DNA of 64,000 nt from Streptomyces sp. M92 (GCF_028473745.1 NZ_CP101137.1:2108001-2172000); one strand, 5' to 3'; positions 26,940 to 36,545 are shown, counted from the stretch's first letter. The notes: a model not told the origin generated them from the letters alone. A program made the numbers and translations.

Positions 26940-29795
26940 TTGTCCCCGACCAGCGAGACCGCGAACGGCGGCCGCCGACTCGTCATCGTCGAGTCGCCTG
27001 CCAAGGCGAAGACGATCAAGGGCTATCTCGGCCCTGGCTACGTCGTCGAGGCGAGCGTCGGGCACATCCGCGACCTTCCCAGCGGCGCGGCGGAGGTGCC
27101 GGAGAAGTACACCGGCGAGGTCCGCCGCCTCGGTGTGGACGTAGAACACGACTTCCAGCCCATCTATGTGGTCAACGCCGACAAGAAGGCCCAGGTCAAG
27201 AAGCTCAAGGACCTGCTGAAGGAGTCCGACGAGCTCTTCCTCGCCACCGATGAGGACCGCGAGGGCGAAGCCATCGCCTGGCACCTCCAGGAAGTCCTCA
27301 AGCCGAAGATCCCGGTCAAGCGCATGGTGTTCCACGAGATCACCAAGGACGCGATCCGGGCCGCCGTCGCCAACCCGCGCCAGCTCAACCAGAAGCTCGT
27401 CGACGCCCAGGAGACCCGCCGCATCCTCGACCGCCTCTACGGCTACGAGGTCTCGCCGGTCCTGTGGAAGAAGGTCATGCCGCGCCTGTCGGCAGGCCGC
27501 GTCCAGTCCGTCGCGACCCGGCTCGTCGTCGAGCGGGAGCGCGAGCGCATGGCGTTCCGCTCCGCCGAGTACTGGGACCTGACCGGCACCTTCGCCACCG
27601 GCCGCGCGGGCGACGCTTCCGACCCGTCCTCGCTGGTCGCCCGCCTCCAGACGGTCGACGGCCGGCGTGTCGCGCAGGGCCGCGACTTCGACTCCCTGGG
27701 GCAGCTCAAGAGCGCCAACACCCTCCACCTCGACGAGGCGAACGCCCGCGCGCTCGCCGCCGCCCTGGAGGACACGCGCTTCGCGGTCCGCTCCGTCGAG
27801 TCCAAGCCGTACCGCCGCTCGCCGTACGCCCCGTTCCGTACGACGACGCTCCAGCAGGAGGCCTCGCGCAAGCTCGGCTTCGGCGCCAAGGCGACGATGC
27901 AGATCGCGCAGAAGCTGTACGAGAACGGCTACATCACCTACATGCGTACGGACTCGACGACGCTGAGCGACACGGCGGTCGCCGCCGCCCGCGCCCAGGT
28001 CACGCAGCTGTACGGCGCCGACTACCTGCCCGCCCAGCCGCGGACGTACGCCGGCAAGGTCAAGAACGCGCAGGAGGCGCACGAGGCGATCCGCCCCTCC
28101 GGGGACCGCTTCCGCACGCCCGCCGAGACCGGGCTGACCGGCGACCAGTTCAAGCTGTACGAGCTGATCTGGAAGCGGACCGTCGCCTCCCAGATGAAGG
28201 ACGCGACCGGCAACAGCGTCACCGTGAAGATCGGCGGCGCCGCCTCCGACGGCCGGGACGTCGAGTTCAGCGCGTCCGGCAAGACGATCACCTTCCACGG
28301 CTTCCTCAAGGCCTACGTCGAGGGCGCCGACGACCCGAACGCCGAGCTGGACGACCGCGAGCGCCGGCTGCCGCAGGTAGCCGAGGGCGACGCGCTGACG
28401 GCCGAGGAGATCACGGTCGACGGCCACGCCACCAAGCCCCCGGCCCGCTACACCGAGGCGTCGCTGGTCAAGGAGCTGGAAGAGCGCGAGATCGGCCGCC
28501 CCTCGACGTACGCGTCGATCATCGGCACCATCCTGGACCGCGGCTACGTCTTCAAGAAGGGCACGGCGCTCGTCCCGTCCTTCCTCTCCTTCGCCGTGGT
28601 CAACCTCCTGGAGAAGCACTTCGGGCGGCTCGTCGACTACGACTTCACCGCCAAGATGGAGGACGACCTCGACGCCATCGCCCGCGGCGAGGCCCAGGCG
28701 GTGCCGTGGCTGCGGCGCTTCTACTTCGGCGAGGGCGACGGCGCGGGCGACGGCGGCGCCGCCGACGCGGGCAACGGCGACGGGGACCACCTCGGCGGCC
28801 TCAAGGAGCTGGTGACCGACCTCGGCGCGATCGACGCGCGCGAGGTGTCCTCCTTCCCCGTCGGCAACGACATCAAGCTGCGCGTCGGCCGCTACGGCCC
28901 GTACGTCGAGCGCGGCGAGAAGGACTCCGAGAACCACCAGCGCGCCGACGTCCCCGAGGACCTGGCGCCCGACGAGCTCTCCGTGGAGCTGGCCGAGGAA
29001 CTGCTCGCCAAGCCGAGTGGCGACTTCGAGCTGGGCACCGACCCGGCCACCGGCCACGCCATCGTCGCCAAGGACGGCCGCTACGGCCCGTACGTCACCG
29101 AGGTGCTGCCCGAGGGCACCCCGAAGACCGGCAAGAACGCCGTGAAGCCGCGTACGGCCTCGCTGTTCAAGTCGATGTCCCTGGACACGGTGACCCTCGA
29201 CGACGCCCTGAAGCTCATGTCGCTGCCGCGCGTCGTCGGCACCGACGCGGAGGGCGTCGAGATCACCGCGCAGAACGGCCGCTACGGCCCGTACCTGAAG
29301 AAGGGCACGGACTCCCGCTCCCTCACCTCCGAGGAGCAGCTCTTCACGATCACGCTGGAGGAGGCGCTGGCGATCTACGCCCAGCCCAAGCAGCGTGGCC
29401 GGGCCGCGGCCAAGCCGCCGCTGAAGGAGCTGGGCACCGACCCGGTCAGCGAGAAGCCGGTCGTGGTCAAGGACGGCCGCTTCGGCCCGTACGTCACCGA
29501 CGGCGAGACCAACGCGACCCTGCGCTCCGGTGACAGCGTCGAGGACATCACGCCGGAGCGCGGCTACGAGCTGCTCGCCGAGAAGCGCGCCAAGGGCCCC
29601 GCCAAGAAGACGGCGAATAAGACCACGAAGAAGACGGCCGCCAAGAAGGCGCCCGCCAAGAAGACCGCCGCCAAGAAGACGGCGGCGGCCAAGACGACGG
29701 CCGCGAAGAAGACCACGGCCAAGACGGCGGCGAAGAAGACCGCCACCAAGACGGCCGCCGAGAAGGCGACCGCCGACAAGGGTTCGCAGGACTGA
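26940..29795 (+). CDS. topA: DNA topoisomerase I with lysine-rich tail
   Basis: A 951-residue type IA topoisomerase that relaxes negative supercoils. It begins with the Toprim domain (RRLVIVESPAKAKTIKGYLG, then ATDEDREGEAI with the metal-binding acidic residues). The catalytic tyrosine lies in GYITYMRTDST near residue 332. Four repeated domains follow with the recurring motif GRYGPYV/GRFGPYV, and zinc fingers are absent, as in other actinobacteria. The last 65 residues are an array of AAKK/TAKK repeats, which in S. coelicolor TopA stabilise DNA binding and make the enzyme highly processive. I chose TTG at 26940 (MSPTSETANGG, GGAGAGA upstream), which matches the S. coelicolor N-terminus; no ATG or GTG in frame nearby has a ribosome site. 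Confidence 0.95.
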   Translation: MSPTSETANGGRRLVIVESPAKAKTIKGYLGPGYVVEASVGHIRDLPSGAAEVPEKYTGEVRRLGVDVEHDFQPIYVVNADKKAQVKKLKDLLKESDELFLATDEDREGEAIAWHLQEVLKPKIPVKRMVFHEITKDAIRAAVANPRQLNQKLVDAQETRRILDRLYGYEVSPVLWKKVMPRLSAGRVQSVATRLVVERERERMAFRSAEYWDLTGTFATGRAGDASDPSSLVARLQTVDGRRVAQGRDFDSLGQLKSANTLHLDEANARALAAALEDTRFAVRSVESKPYRRSPYAPFRTTTLQQEASRKLGFGAKATMQIAQKLYENGYITYMRTDSTTLSDTAVAAARAQVTQLYGADYLPAQPRTYAGKVKNAQEAHEAIRPSGDRFRTPAETGLTGDQFKLYELIWKRTVASQMKDATGNSVTVKIGGAASDGRDVEFSASGKTITFHGFLKAYVEGADDPNAELDDRERRLPQVAEGDALTAEEITVDGHATKPPARYTEASLVKELEEREIGRPSTYASIIGTILDRGYVFKKGTALVPSFLSFAVVNLLEKHFGRLVDYDFTAKMEDDLDAIARGEAQAVPWLRRFYFGEGDGAGDGGAADAGNGDGDHLGGLKELVTDLGAIDAREVSSFPVGNDIKLRVGRYGPYVERGEKDSENHQRADVPEDLAPDELSVELAEELLAKPSGDFELGTDPATGHAIVAKDGRYGPYVTEVLPEGTPKTGKNAVKPRTASLFKSMSLDTVTLDDALKLMSLPRVVGTDAEGVEITAQNGRYGPYLKKGTDSRSLTSEEQLFTITLEEALAIYAQPKQRGRAAAKPPLKELGTDPVSEKPVVVKDGRFGPYVTDGETNATLRSGDSVEDITPERGYELLAEKRAKGPAKKTANKTTKKTAAKKAPAKKTAAKKTAAAKTTAAKKTTAKTAAKKTATKTAAEKATADKGSQD

Positions 29796-29843
29796 GCCCG
29801 CCTCAGCAGTACGCGTCGGCGGTCTCCGTCGTTCGCTGAGCGA

Positions 29844-29874
29844 ACGCCCCGGCACCCTCGCGGTGCCGGGGCGT
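29844..29874 (+). terminator. Terminator of topA
   Basis: A perfect 13-bp stem (ACGCCCCGGCACC and complement) with a five-base loop, 48 bases after the stop. Confidence 0.82.
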
Positions 29875-29929
29875 GCGCGCGTTCGGCCGGGAACGCCGGA
29901 CTGTCCGCGCCGACCTATAGGCTGAACGC

Positions 29930-32900
29930 ATGACGCGAGCCGAGCAGCCAACGGCCCCTCACCCCGCCCCGGACGACGCCCTCGTCGCGGACTCCCGCGA
30001 GCGTGCCGTCCGCGCCCTGCTGCGCCGACCGCAGCTGAGGCGGTTGTGGAGCGCACAGCTGGTGGGGGGTGTCGGCGACATCCTCGCCCTCCTGGTGCTG
30101 GTCCTCCTCGCCGTGCAGGCCGCGATCGGCGCGGGCTCCCTCGGGGGTGGGTACCGGGGCGTGGCGTTCGCAGTGGCGACCGTTTTCGGCGTACGCATCC
30201 TCGCGACGCTCCTCTTCGGCGCCGTACTGCTCGGCCCGCTCACCTCGCTCACCTCTCCCGAGGGTCCGCTCGACCGCCGCTGGACCATGGTCGGCGCCGA
30301 CGGGCTGCGCGCCGCGCTGCTGATCGTGGCGCCGCTGTGGATCGACTGGACGCCGGACGACGCGCTGGCCTACCTCCTGGTGACCGCCTTCGTCACCGGG
30401 GTCGCCGAGCGCTTCTGGACGGTGTGCCGGGACAGCGCCGCGCCCGCGCTGCTGCCCGCGCCGCCCCCGGAGGGCGCGACGGTACGCCCGCTGCCGGACC
30501 ACATGGACGCGCTGCGCCGCCTGTCGCTGCGCACGGGCTTCGTCGCGGTCCCGCTCGCCGGCGCCGCCCTGGTCGTCGCGGGCCTGCTGAACAACCTGCT
30601 GGGCGCCGGCGTCGACTGGTTCGCCGAGCACCAGGCGGCCCTCGCCTCGTACGTGGCGGCCGGGCTGTTCGCCGCGTCCCTGTCCGTGGTGACCTTCCTG
30701 GAGCTGCCCTCGGTGCGCACCCCCCGCGCGCGGTCGCCGCTGGAGGGCGCACGCCGCCCGAAGAGCGGCTCGGGCGTCGACAAGGGCCGCACGGGAGCCC
30801 TGCCCCTGCTGGTCCTCGCCTGCGCCGCGGTCGCCGCGGTGGTGGCCGCCGCGGTCGCCGTGGCGGTGCTGCACGCCAAGGACCTCGGCGGCGGCCCGGT
30901 GCTGTACGGGCTCATGATCGGCGCGCTGACCGGCGGCGTCGTCGTCGGCATCCGCACGGCGCCCGCCCTGCTGCCCTCTCTGTCGCGCCGGCGGCTGCTG
31001 GCGCTGGCGATCGCCTTCGCCGGCGTCGCCCTGCTGGCCGCCGGGCTGGTCCCGGACGACACCACCGTCCTGCTGCTCCTGGCGCTGACCGGCGTCGCCG
31101 CGGGCGTGGCCGCGAACACCGGGCACACCCTGCTCGACCAGGAGACCGAGGACCACCGGCGGGCGCGGACCACCGAGCACCTGCACGCGGTGGTCCGGGT
31201 GTCCGTGACGCTCGGTGCGGTCGCCGCCCCGGTGGTGGCGGCGTCGATCGGGCCGCACCGCCTGGAGAGCGGCAAGTTCGTCTTCGCGCACGGCGGCGCC
31301 GCGTTCGTCCTGATGCTGGCCGGCGCGCTGCTGCTGCCGGTGGCCGCGCTGGTGCTGGCCAAGGTCGACGATCGCTCCGGGGTGCCGCTGCGGCACGACC
31401 TGCGCGACGCGCTGCTCGGCGGCGACGACCCGGTGCCCACGCCCGAGGCGAACGGATTCTTCATCGCCCTGGAGGGCGGCGACGGCGCCGGCAAGTCCAC
31501 CCAGGCCGAGGCCCTCGCCGAGTGGATCAGGGGCAAGGGCCACGAGGTCGTGCTGACCCGGGAGCCCGGGGCGACCCCCGTAGGCAAGCGCCTGCGCTCC
31601 ATCCTGCTCGACGTGTCGAGCGCCGGTCTGTCGCACCGCGCGGAGGCGCTGCTGTACGCCGCCGACCGCGCGGAGCACGTCGACACCGTGGTCCGGCCCG
31701 CTCTGGAGCGCGGCGCCGTGGTCATCTCCGACCGCTACATCGACTCCTCGGTGGCCTACCAGGGCGCCGGGCGCGACCTGTCGCCGACCGAGATCGCCCG
31801 CATCAACCGCTGGGCGACCAACGGGCTCGTACCGCACCTGACCGTCCTGCTGGACGTCTCGCCGGAAGCCGCGCGCGAGCGGTTCACCGAGGCGCCGGAC
31901 CGGCTGGAGTCGGAGCCCGCCGAGTTCCACACGCGGGTGCGCTCCGGCTTCCTCGCCCTGGCCGCCGCCGACCCCGGCCGCTACCTCGTCGTGGACGCCG
32001 GCCAGGAGCCCGAGGCCGTCACCACCGTCGTACGCCACCGGCTCGACCAGGTGCTTCCGCTGTCCGAGGCCGAGATCAAGGCCCGGGAGGAGGCACGGCG
32101 CAAGGCCGAGGAGGAGGCGCGCCGCAAGGCCGAGGAAGAGGCCGCGCGCAAGGCCGAGGAGGAGCGCCTGGAGCGCGAGCGCCTCGAACAGCTGGAGCGG
32201 CTGCGCGCCGAGGAGGAGGAGCGCAAGCGCCGCGAGCTGGAGGAGGCGCAGCGGCGCGAGGCCGAGCGCCAGGCGGAGGAGGCCCGGCAGCGGGCCGAGG
32301 AGGCGCGCCGCAAGGCCGAGGAGGAGCGGGCCCGGCTCCTCGCCGAGGAGAAAGCGCGGGCCGAGGAGGAGGCGCGTCGCCGGGCAGAGGAGGAGCGGCG
32401 GCGCAAGCAGGCCGAGGAGGAGGAGCGGCTGCGGGCCGAGGCCGAGGCCCGGCGCCTGGAGAAGCAGCGCAAGGCCGAGGAGGCCCTGATGCGGGCCGAG
32501 GAGGCACGCCGGGCGGCGGAGCAGGCGGCTGCGGCCGCCGCGACCGGCCCGAAGCCGACGGCTCCGCCCGCGGCCGACGCGCCCCGCCCGGCACCGTCCG
32601 CACCGCACCACTCGGACGCGGTGACCGTGCCGACCCCGATCGTGACCCCGACGAACGCGTCCGGCGGTCCGGTGGAGGACACGGCGGTACTGCGGCCGGT
32701 GCGGGACCCCGAGGATCCGCACGGCGACGCCGGTGAGGCCGGTGACGCCGGCCCGGGTGACGGTGGGGCGTCCGGGGAGTCCGAGTCCGAGGTGACGACC
32801 GAGCTGCCCAAGCCGCCCGCACCGGCGGGCGCGGCGGACGAGACGGCGGTCCTGCCGGCGGTGGAGCCGCGGGCCGGGGACGAGACGGCGGTCCTGCCGC

Positions 32901-33277
32901 CCGTCACGCCGTCGGCCGCCGACGAGACGGCCGTGCTGCCGCCCGTGCGCGCGGAGGACCCCGCCGACCGGGTGCCGTCGGACTACTTCCGCAAGGAGGA
33001 CCCGGCCACCGGTTCCGGCCGTTCCGCGGAACCCCAGGACCGCACCCGCGAGCTGCCCCGCGTCGACCCCGGCCAGGCACCGCCCCGCAGGCGGCGCTCC
33101 GACTGGGCCGAGGAGACCCCGCTGGACGACCTGCCGACGCTGGCGGACGAACTGCTCGGCCCGCGCGACGGGGGCGCCCCCGAGGCGGACGGCAGCGGCG
33201 ACGGAGGCCGCGACGGTCACGGTGGTCAGGGTGGCGACGGAGGCCGTCGCGGCAAGGGCGGCCGGGGACGGCGCTGA
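29930..33277 (+). CDS. tmk: MFS-like membrane domain - thymidylate kinase - coiled-coil fusion
   Basis: A 1115-residue fusion. Residues about 35-480 hold some twelve hydrophobic segments of major-facilitator type. Residues about 505-710 form a complete thymidylate kinase: P-loop GGDGAGKST (about 517), the DR(Y/H) motif SDRYIDSS and the lid region SSVAYQGAGRDLSP. TMK makes dTDP from dTMP. Residues about 712-870 are an almost uninterrupted charged coiled coil of EEARRKAEEE type. The C-terminal 245 residues are Pro/Ala/Asp-rich and repeat DETAVLP three times plus EDTAVLR. This places an essential nucleotide kinase at the membrane. ATG at 29930 has no ribosome site but TAGGCT lies seven bases before it, so a leaderless mRNA is likely. 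Confidence 0.9.
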   Translation: MTRAEQPTAPHPAPDDALVADSRERAVRALLRRPQLRRLWSAQLVGGVGDILALLVLVLLAVQAAIGAGSLGGGYRGVAFAVATVFGVRILATLLFGAVLLGPLTSLTSPEGPLDRRWTMVGADGLRAALLIVAPLWIDWTPDDALAYLLVTAFVTGVAERFWTVCRDSAAPALLPAPPPEGATVRPLPDHMDALRRLSLRTGFVAVPLAGAALVVAGLLNNLLGAGVDWFAEHQAALASYVAAGLFAASLSVVTFLELPSVRTPRARSPLEGARRPKSGSGVDKGRTGALPLLVLACAAVAAVVAAAVAVAVLHAKDLGGGPVLYGLMIGALTGGVVVGIRTAPALLPSLSRRRLLALAIAFAGVALLAAGLVPDDTTVLLLLALTGVAAGVAANTGHTLLDQETEDHRRARTTEHLHAVVRVSVTLGAVAAPVVAASIGPHRLESGKFVFAHGGAAFVLMLAGALLLPVAALVLAKVDDRSGVPLRHDLRDALLGGDDPVPTPEANGFFIALEGGDGAGKSTQAEALAEWIRGKGHEVVLTREPGATPVGKRLRSILLDVSSAGLSHRAEALLYAADRAEHVDTVVRPALERGAVVISDRYIDSSVAYQGAGRDLSPTEIARINRWATNGLVPHLTVLLDVSPEAARERFTEAPDRLESEPAEFHTRVRSGFLALAAADPGRYLVVDAGQEPEAVTTVVRHRLDQVLPLSEAEIKAREEARRKAEEEARRKAEEEAARKAEEERLERERLEQLERLRAEEEERKRRELEEAQRREAERQAEEARQRAEEARRKAEEERARLLAEEKARAEEEARRRAEEERRRKQAEEEERLRAEAEARRLEKQRKAEEALMRAEEARRAAEQAAAAAATGPKPTAPPAADAPRPAPSAPHHSDAVTVPTPIVTPTNASGGPVEDTAVLRPVRDPEDPHGDAGEAGDAGPGDGGASGESESEVTTELPKPPAPAGAADETAVLPAVEPRAGDETAVLPPVTPSAADETAVLPPVRAEDPADRVPSDYFRKEDPATGSGRSAEPQDRTRELPRVDPGQAPPRRRRSDWAEETPLDDLPTLADELLGPRDGGAPEADGSGDGGRDGHGGQGGDGGRRGKGGRGRR

Positions 33278-33409
33278 GCCCCCGGCGCCCCGCCCTTCCG
33301 GGCCCCGGCGCCCGTTGTCAGTGCCGCCCCGCACAATGGAGGGCGCGACGCGGAGTGCGGGGCGCGGCGCGGTACGACGACGGAGTGTGACGGAAGGACG
33401 GCGTGACCC

Positions 33410-34615
33410 ATGAGCGTGTGGGACGACCTCGTCGGGCAGGAGAGGGTGAGCGAGCAGCTCGCCGCCGCCGCCCGGGACGCCGACGCCTTCGTCACCGCCG
33501 CCGCGGCCGACGGCCCGCTGCCCGAGGCGTCGAGCATGACCCATGCCTGGCTGTTCACCGGGCCGCCCGGCTCTGGGGTGACGCAGACGGCACGCTCCTT
33601 CGCCGCCGCGCTCCAGTGCGTGAGCCCCGACCGGGCGCTCGGCGGAGTCCCCGGCTGCGGCTTCTGCGACGGCTGCCACACCGCCCTCGTCGGCACCCAC
33701 GCGGACGTCAGCACGGTCACCGCCGTCGGCGCGGAGATCCGCGTCGCCGACATGCGGGACACCGTCCGCAAGTCCTTCACCTCACCGGCGAACGGCCGGT
33801 GGCAGATCATCCTCGTCGAGGACGCCGAGCGGCTGAACGAGAAGTCCGCCAACGCCGTCCTCAAGGCCGTCGAGGAGCCCGCCCCACGGACGGTGTGGCT
33901 GCTGTGCGCCCCGTCCATCGAGGACGTCCTGCCCACCATCCGCTCCCGCTGCCGCCACCTGAATCTGCGCACCCCCTCGGTGGAGGCCGTGGCCGACATG
34001 CTCGTCCGCCGCGAGGGCATCGAGCCGGACGTCGCCGCGGCCGCGGCCCGCGCCACCCAGGGCCACGTCGACCGCGCCCGGCGCCTGGCCACCGACCCCA
34101 CCGCCCGCGATCGCCGGGCCGCGGTGCTGAAGCTGCCGCTGCGGGTCGAGGACGTCGGCGGCGCGCTCAAGGCGGCCCAGGAGCTGGTGGACGCCGCGGC
34201 CGCGGACGCCAAGCAGCTCGCCGAGGAGATGGACACCAAGGAGACCGAGGAACTGAAGGCGGCCCTCGGCGCGGCCCAGGGCGGCCGGTTGCCGCGCGGC
34301 ACGGCGGGCGTGGTCAAGGAGCTGGAGGACAACCAGAAGCGCCGCCGCACCCGCACCCAGCGCGACAGTCTCGACCTCGCCCTGACCGACCTCACCGCCT
34401 TCTACCGCGACGTGCTCGCCCTCCAGCTCGGCTCCCGCGTGGCGATCGCCAACGCCGACGCCGAGGACGCCCTGGAGCGCATCGCCCGCGGCAGCTCCCC
34501 GGAGGCCACGCTCCGCCGCATCGAGGCCGTCGCCGCCTGCGGGGAGGCCCTCGACCGCAATGTGCCGCCGCTGCTCGCGGTGGAGGCGATGACGATGGCC
34601 CTGAGAGCGGGCTGA
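33410..34615 (+). CDS. holB: DNA polymerase III delta' subunit
   Basis: A 401-residue clamp-loader subunit. VWDDLVGQERV is the AAA+ N-terminus, GCGFCDGCHT with an upstream Cys forms the zinc module, and EDAERLNEKSANAVLKAVEEP is the conserved delta' segment followed by IRSRCRHL (SRC motif). The Walker A is GPPGSGVTQT: the P-loop lysine is replaced, as expected for delta', which does not bind ATP productively. ATG at 33410 has GAAGGA upstream. It follows tmk, the usual arrangement in bacteria, with a 132-base gap. Confidence 0.93.
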   Translation: MSVWDDLVGQERVSEQLAAAARDADAFVTAAAADGPLPEASSMTHAWLFTGPPGSGVTQTARSFAAALQCVSPDRALGGVPGCGFCDGCHTALVGTHADVSTVTAVGAEIRVADMRDTVRKSFTSPANGRWQIILVEDAERLNEKSANAVLKAVEEPAPRTVWLLCAPSIEDVLPTIRSRCRHLNLRTPSVEAVADMLVRREGIEPDVAAAAARATQGHVDRARRLATDPTARDRRAAVLKLPLRVEDVGGALKAAQELVDAAAADAKQLAEEMDTKETEELKAALGAAQGGRLPRGTAGVVKELEDNQKRRRTRTQRDSLDLALTDLTAFYRDVLALQLGSRVAIANADAEDALERIARGSSPEATLRRIEAVAACGEALDRNVPPLLAVEAMTMALRAG

Positions 34616-34649
34616 CCGGGCCGCCCCGGCCGGTACCGGACCGGCCCGG
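34616..34649 (+). terminator. Weak terminator after holB
   Basis: An 8-bp inverted repeat (CCGGGCCG and complement) immediately after the holB stop, within other GC-rich repeats. It has no T run. Confidence 0.4.
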
Positions 34650-34712
34650 TTGACCGGGTAACTCGTACGAGGCACGTCGAGCACGCTGAGCGTCAGGTCG
34701 GTCGCGGAGAGT

Positions 34713-34718
34713 TAATCT
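34713..34718 (+). promoter_or_regulatory. -10 element for a leaderless peptidase mRNA
   Basis: TAATCT matches the TANNNT -10 consensus and ends seven bases before the ATG at 34725. No ribosome site is present, which suggests that the transcript begins at the start codon. Confidence 0.5.
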
Positions 34719-34724
34719 CGCTGA

Positions 34725-36344
34725 ATGCACACATGGCGCACCCACCGCAGGACCCGCATCGGCAGGACCCGTACCGCCGCCACGCTGCTCGCCACCGCGC
34801 TGCTCGCCGGCGCCTGCTCCGCCCAGGGCGCGTCGACGTCCGCCGGCCCGGCGGCGGCCGAGGCGGCGGGATCGACGGAGGCGGCCGAGACCTCGCTGGC
34901 CGCGCTGCCGCAGGCCACCCCCTCCGAGCTGGCGCCGTACTACGAGCAGAAGCTCGGCTGGCGCGACTGCGGCGTCCCCGGCTTCCAGTGCGCCACCATG
35001 AAGGCCCCGCTCGACTACGCGAAGCCGGCCGAGGGCGACGTCCGGCTCGCCGTGGCCCGCAAGAAGGCCACCGGCCCGGGCGAGCGCCTCGGCTCGCTGC
35101 TGGTGAACCCGGGCGGCCCGGGCGGCTCGGCGATCGGCTACCTCCAGCAGTACGCGGGCATCGGCTACCCGGAGGAGGTCCGCGCCCAGTACGACATGGT
35201 GGCGGTGGACCCCCGGGGCGTGGCCCGCAGCGAGCCCGTCGAGTGCCTCGACGGCCGTGAGATGGACGCGTACACGCAGACGGACGTCACCCCGGACGAC
35301 GAGGGGGAGACGGACGAGCTTGTCGACGCGTACAAGGAGTTCGCCGAGGGCTGCGGGGCGGACGCGCCGAAGCTGCTGCGGCACATGTCGACCGTCGAGG
35401 CGGCCCGCGACATGGACATCCTGCGGGCGGTGCTCGGCGACGAGAAGCTGACCTACGTCGGCGCCTCGTACGGCACGTTCCTCGGGGCGACGTACGCCGG
35501 CCTGTTCCCGCACCGGGCGGGCCGTCTGGTCCTGGACGGCGCGATGGACCCGTCCCTGCCCGCGCGCCGCCTGAACCTGGAGCAGACGGCCGGCTTCGAG
35601 ACGGCGTTCCAGTCCTTCGCGAAGGACTGCGTGACCCAGCCCGACTGCCCCCTCGGCGACAAGAACACCACCCCCGACCAGGTCGGCAAGAACCTCAAGG
35701 CCTTCTTCGACGACCTCGACGCCAAGCCGATCCCCACGGGCGACGCCGACGGCCGCAAGCTCACCGAATCACTCGCCACCACCGGCGTGATCGCCGCGAT
35801 GTACGACGAGGGCGCCTGGCAGCAGCTGCGCGAGTCCCTGTCCTCGGCGATGAGGGAGAACGACGGTGCCGGCCTGCTGGTCCTCTCCGACAGCTACTAC
35901 GAGCGCGAGGCCGACGGCAGCTACAGCAACCTGATGTTCGCCAACGCCTCCGTGAACTGCCTCGACCTCCCCGCCGCCTTCACCTCCCCGGACCAGGTGC
36001 GCGACGCGCTCCCCGACTTCGAGAAGGCCTCCCCGGTCTTCGGCGAGGGCCTCGCCTGGTCCTCCCTGAACTGCGCCTACTGGCCGGTCGAGCCCACGGG
36101 TGAGCCGCACCGCATCGAGGCCGCCGGCGCCACCCCGATCGTCGTGGTCGGCACCACCCGCGACCCGGCCACCCCCTACCGCTGGGCCGAGGCCCTGGCC
36201 TCCCAGCTCTCCTCCGGCCGCCTCCTCACCTACGAGGGCGACGGCCACACCGCCTACGGCCGCGGCAGCGCCTGCATCGACTCCGCGATCAACACCTACC
36301 TCCTGCGCGGCACCGCGCCAAAGGACGGCAAGCGCTGCTCGTAG
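34725..36344 (+). CDS. Exported alpha/beta-hydrolase peptidase (SlpD/SlpE, tripeptidyl aminopeptidase type)
   Basis: A 539-residue secreted enzyme. An Arg-rich n-region is followed by TLLATALLAGACSAQ, a signal peptide with a near-lipobox (LAGAC, Leu one position too far), so lipid attachment is possible but not certain. The hydrolase has the oxyanion segment LLVNPGGPGGSA, nucleophile VGASYGTFLG, acid VGTTRDPATPY and base GDGHTAYG, all hallmarks of the S33 mycelium-associated peptidases of Streptomyces. The C-terminal TAP-like domain with paired cysteines is present (NCLDLP, NCAYWP, ACID, RCS). It likely trims short peptides outside the cell. A strong terminator follows. Confidence 0.9.
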   Translation: MHTWRTHRRTRIGRTRTAATLLATALLAGACSAQGASTSAGPAAAEAAGSTEAAETSLAALPQATPSELAPYYEQKLGWRDCGVPGFQCATMKAPLDYAKPAEGDVRLAVARKKATGPGERLGSLLVNPGGPGGSAIGYLQQYAGIGYPEEVRAQYDMVAVDPRGVARSEPVECLDGREMDAYTQTDVTPDDEGETDELVDAYKEFAEGCGADAPKLLRHMSTVEAARDMDILRAVLGDEKLTYVGASYGTFLGATYAGLFPHRAGRLVLDGAMDPSLPARRLNLEQTAGFETAFQSFAKDCVTQPDCPLGDKNTTPDQVGKNLKAFFDDLDAKPIPTGDADGRKLTESLATTGVIAAMYDEGAWQQLRESLSSAMRENDGAGLLVLSDSYYEREADGSYSNLMFANASVNCLDLPAAFTSPDQVRDALPDFEKASPVFGEGLAWSSLNCAYWPVEPTGEPHRIEAAGATPIVVVGTTRDPATPYRWAEALASQLSSGRLLTYEGDGHTAYGRGSACIDSAINTYLLRGTAPKDGKRCS

Positions 36345-36365
36345 CCACGCCGGACGCCCGCCCCG

Positions 36366-36396
36366 CCCGCCCCGGAGGCCGGTCCTCCGGGGCGGG
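36366..36396 (+). terminator. Terminator of the peptidase gene
   Basis: A perfect 13-bp stem (CCCGCCCCGGAGG and complement) with a five-base loop, 21 bases after the stop. Confidence 0.85.
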
Positions 36397-36463
36397 TGCG
36401 AAGCACCCCCGGAAACTGTGTAGACTTACCGACGTTGCTGATCGCACCATGGGTGCACAGCGC

Positions 36464-36540
36464 GCCGCCTTAGCTCAGATGGCCAGAGCAACGCACTCGT
36501 AATGCGTAGGTCTCGGGTTCGAATCCCGAAGGCGGCTCCA
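36464..36540 (+). tRNA. tRNA-Thr (anticodon CGT)
   Basis: A complete cloverleaf: acceptor GCCGCCT/AGGCGGC, D-arm TAGCTCAGATGGCCAGAGCA, anticodon arm ACGCA-CTCGTAA-TGCGT with anticodon CGT (reads ACG), T-arm CGGGTTCGAATCCCG, and an encoded CCA at 36538-36540. A rho-independent terminator follows within ten bases. The 3' half is duplicated at 41037-41082. Confidence 0.97.
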
Positions 36541-36541
36541 T
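36496..36541 (+). repeat. Direct repeat, left copy (att site inside tRNA-Thr)
   Basis: The 46 bases from the anticodon loop of tRNA-Thr through CCAT are repeated exactly at 41037-41082. This is the classic footprint of integration at the 3' end of a tRNA gene, where the element restores the tRNA. Confidence 0.88.
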
Positions 36542-36545
36542 AACG

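Noticed and set aside
26859..30056. 1065-codon minus-strand frame opposite topA
   Set aside because: Low-complexity Leu/Gly/Val/Arg product mirroring topA codons; topA is certain on the other strand.
29915..33700. 1261-codon minus-strand frame opposite the tmk fusion
   Set aside because: It mirrors the coiled-coil codons of the real gene and has no family signature.
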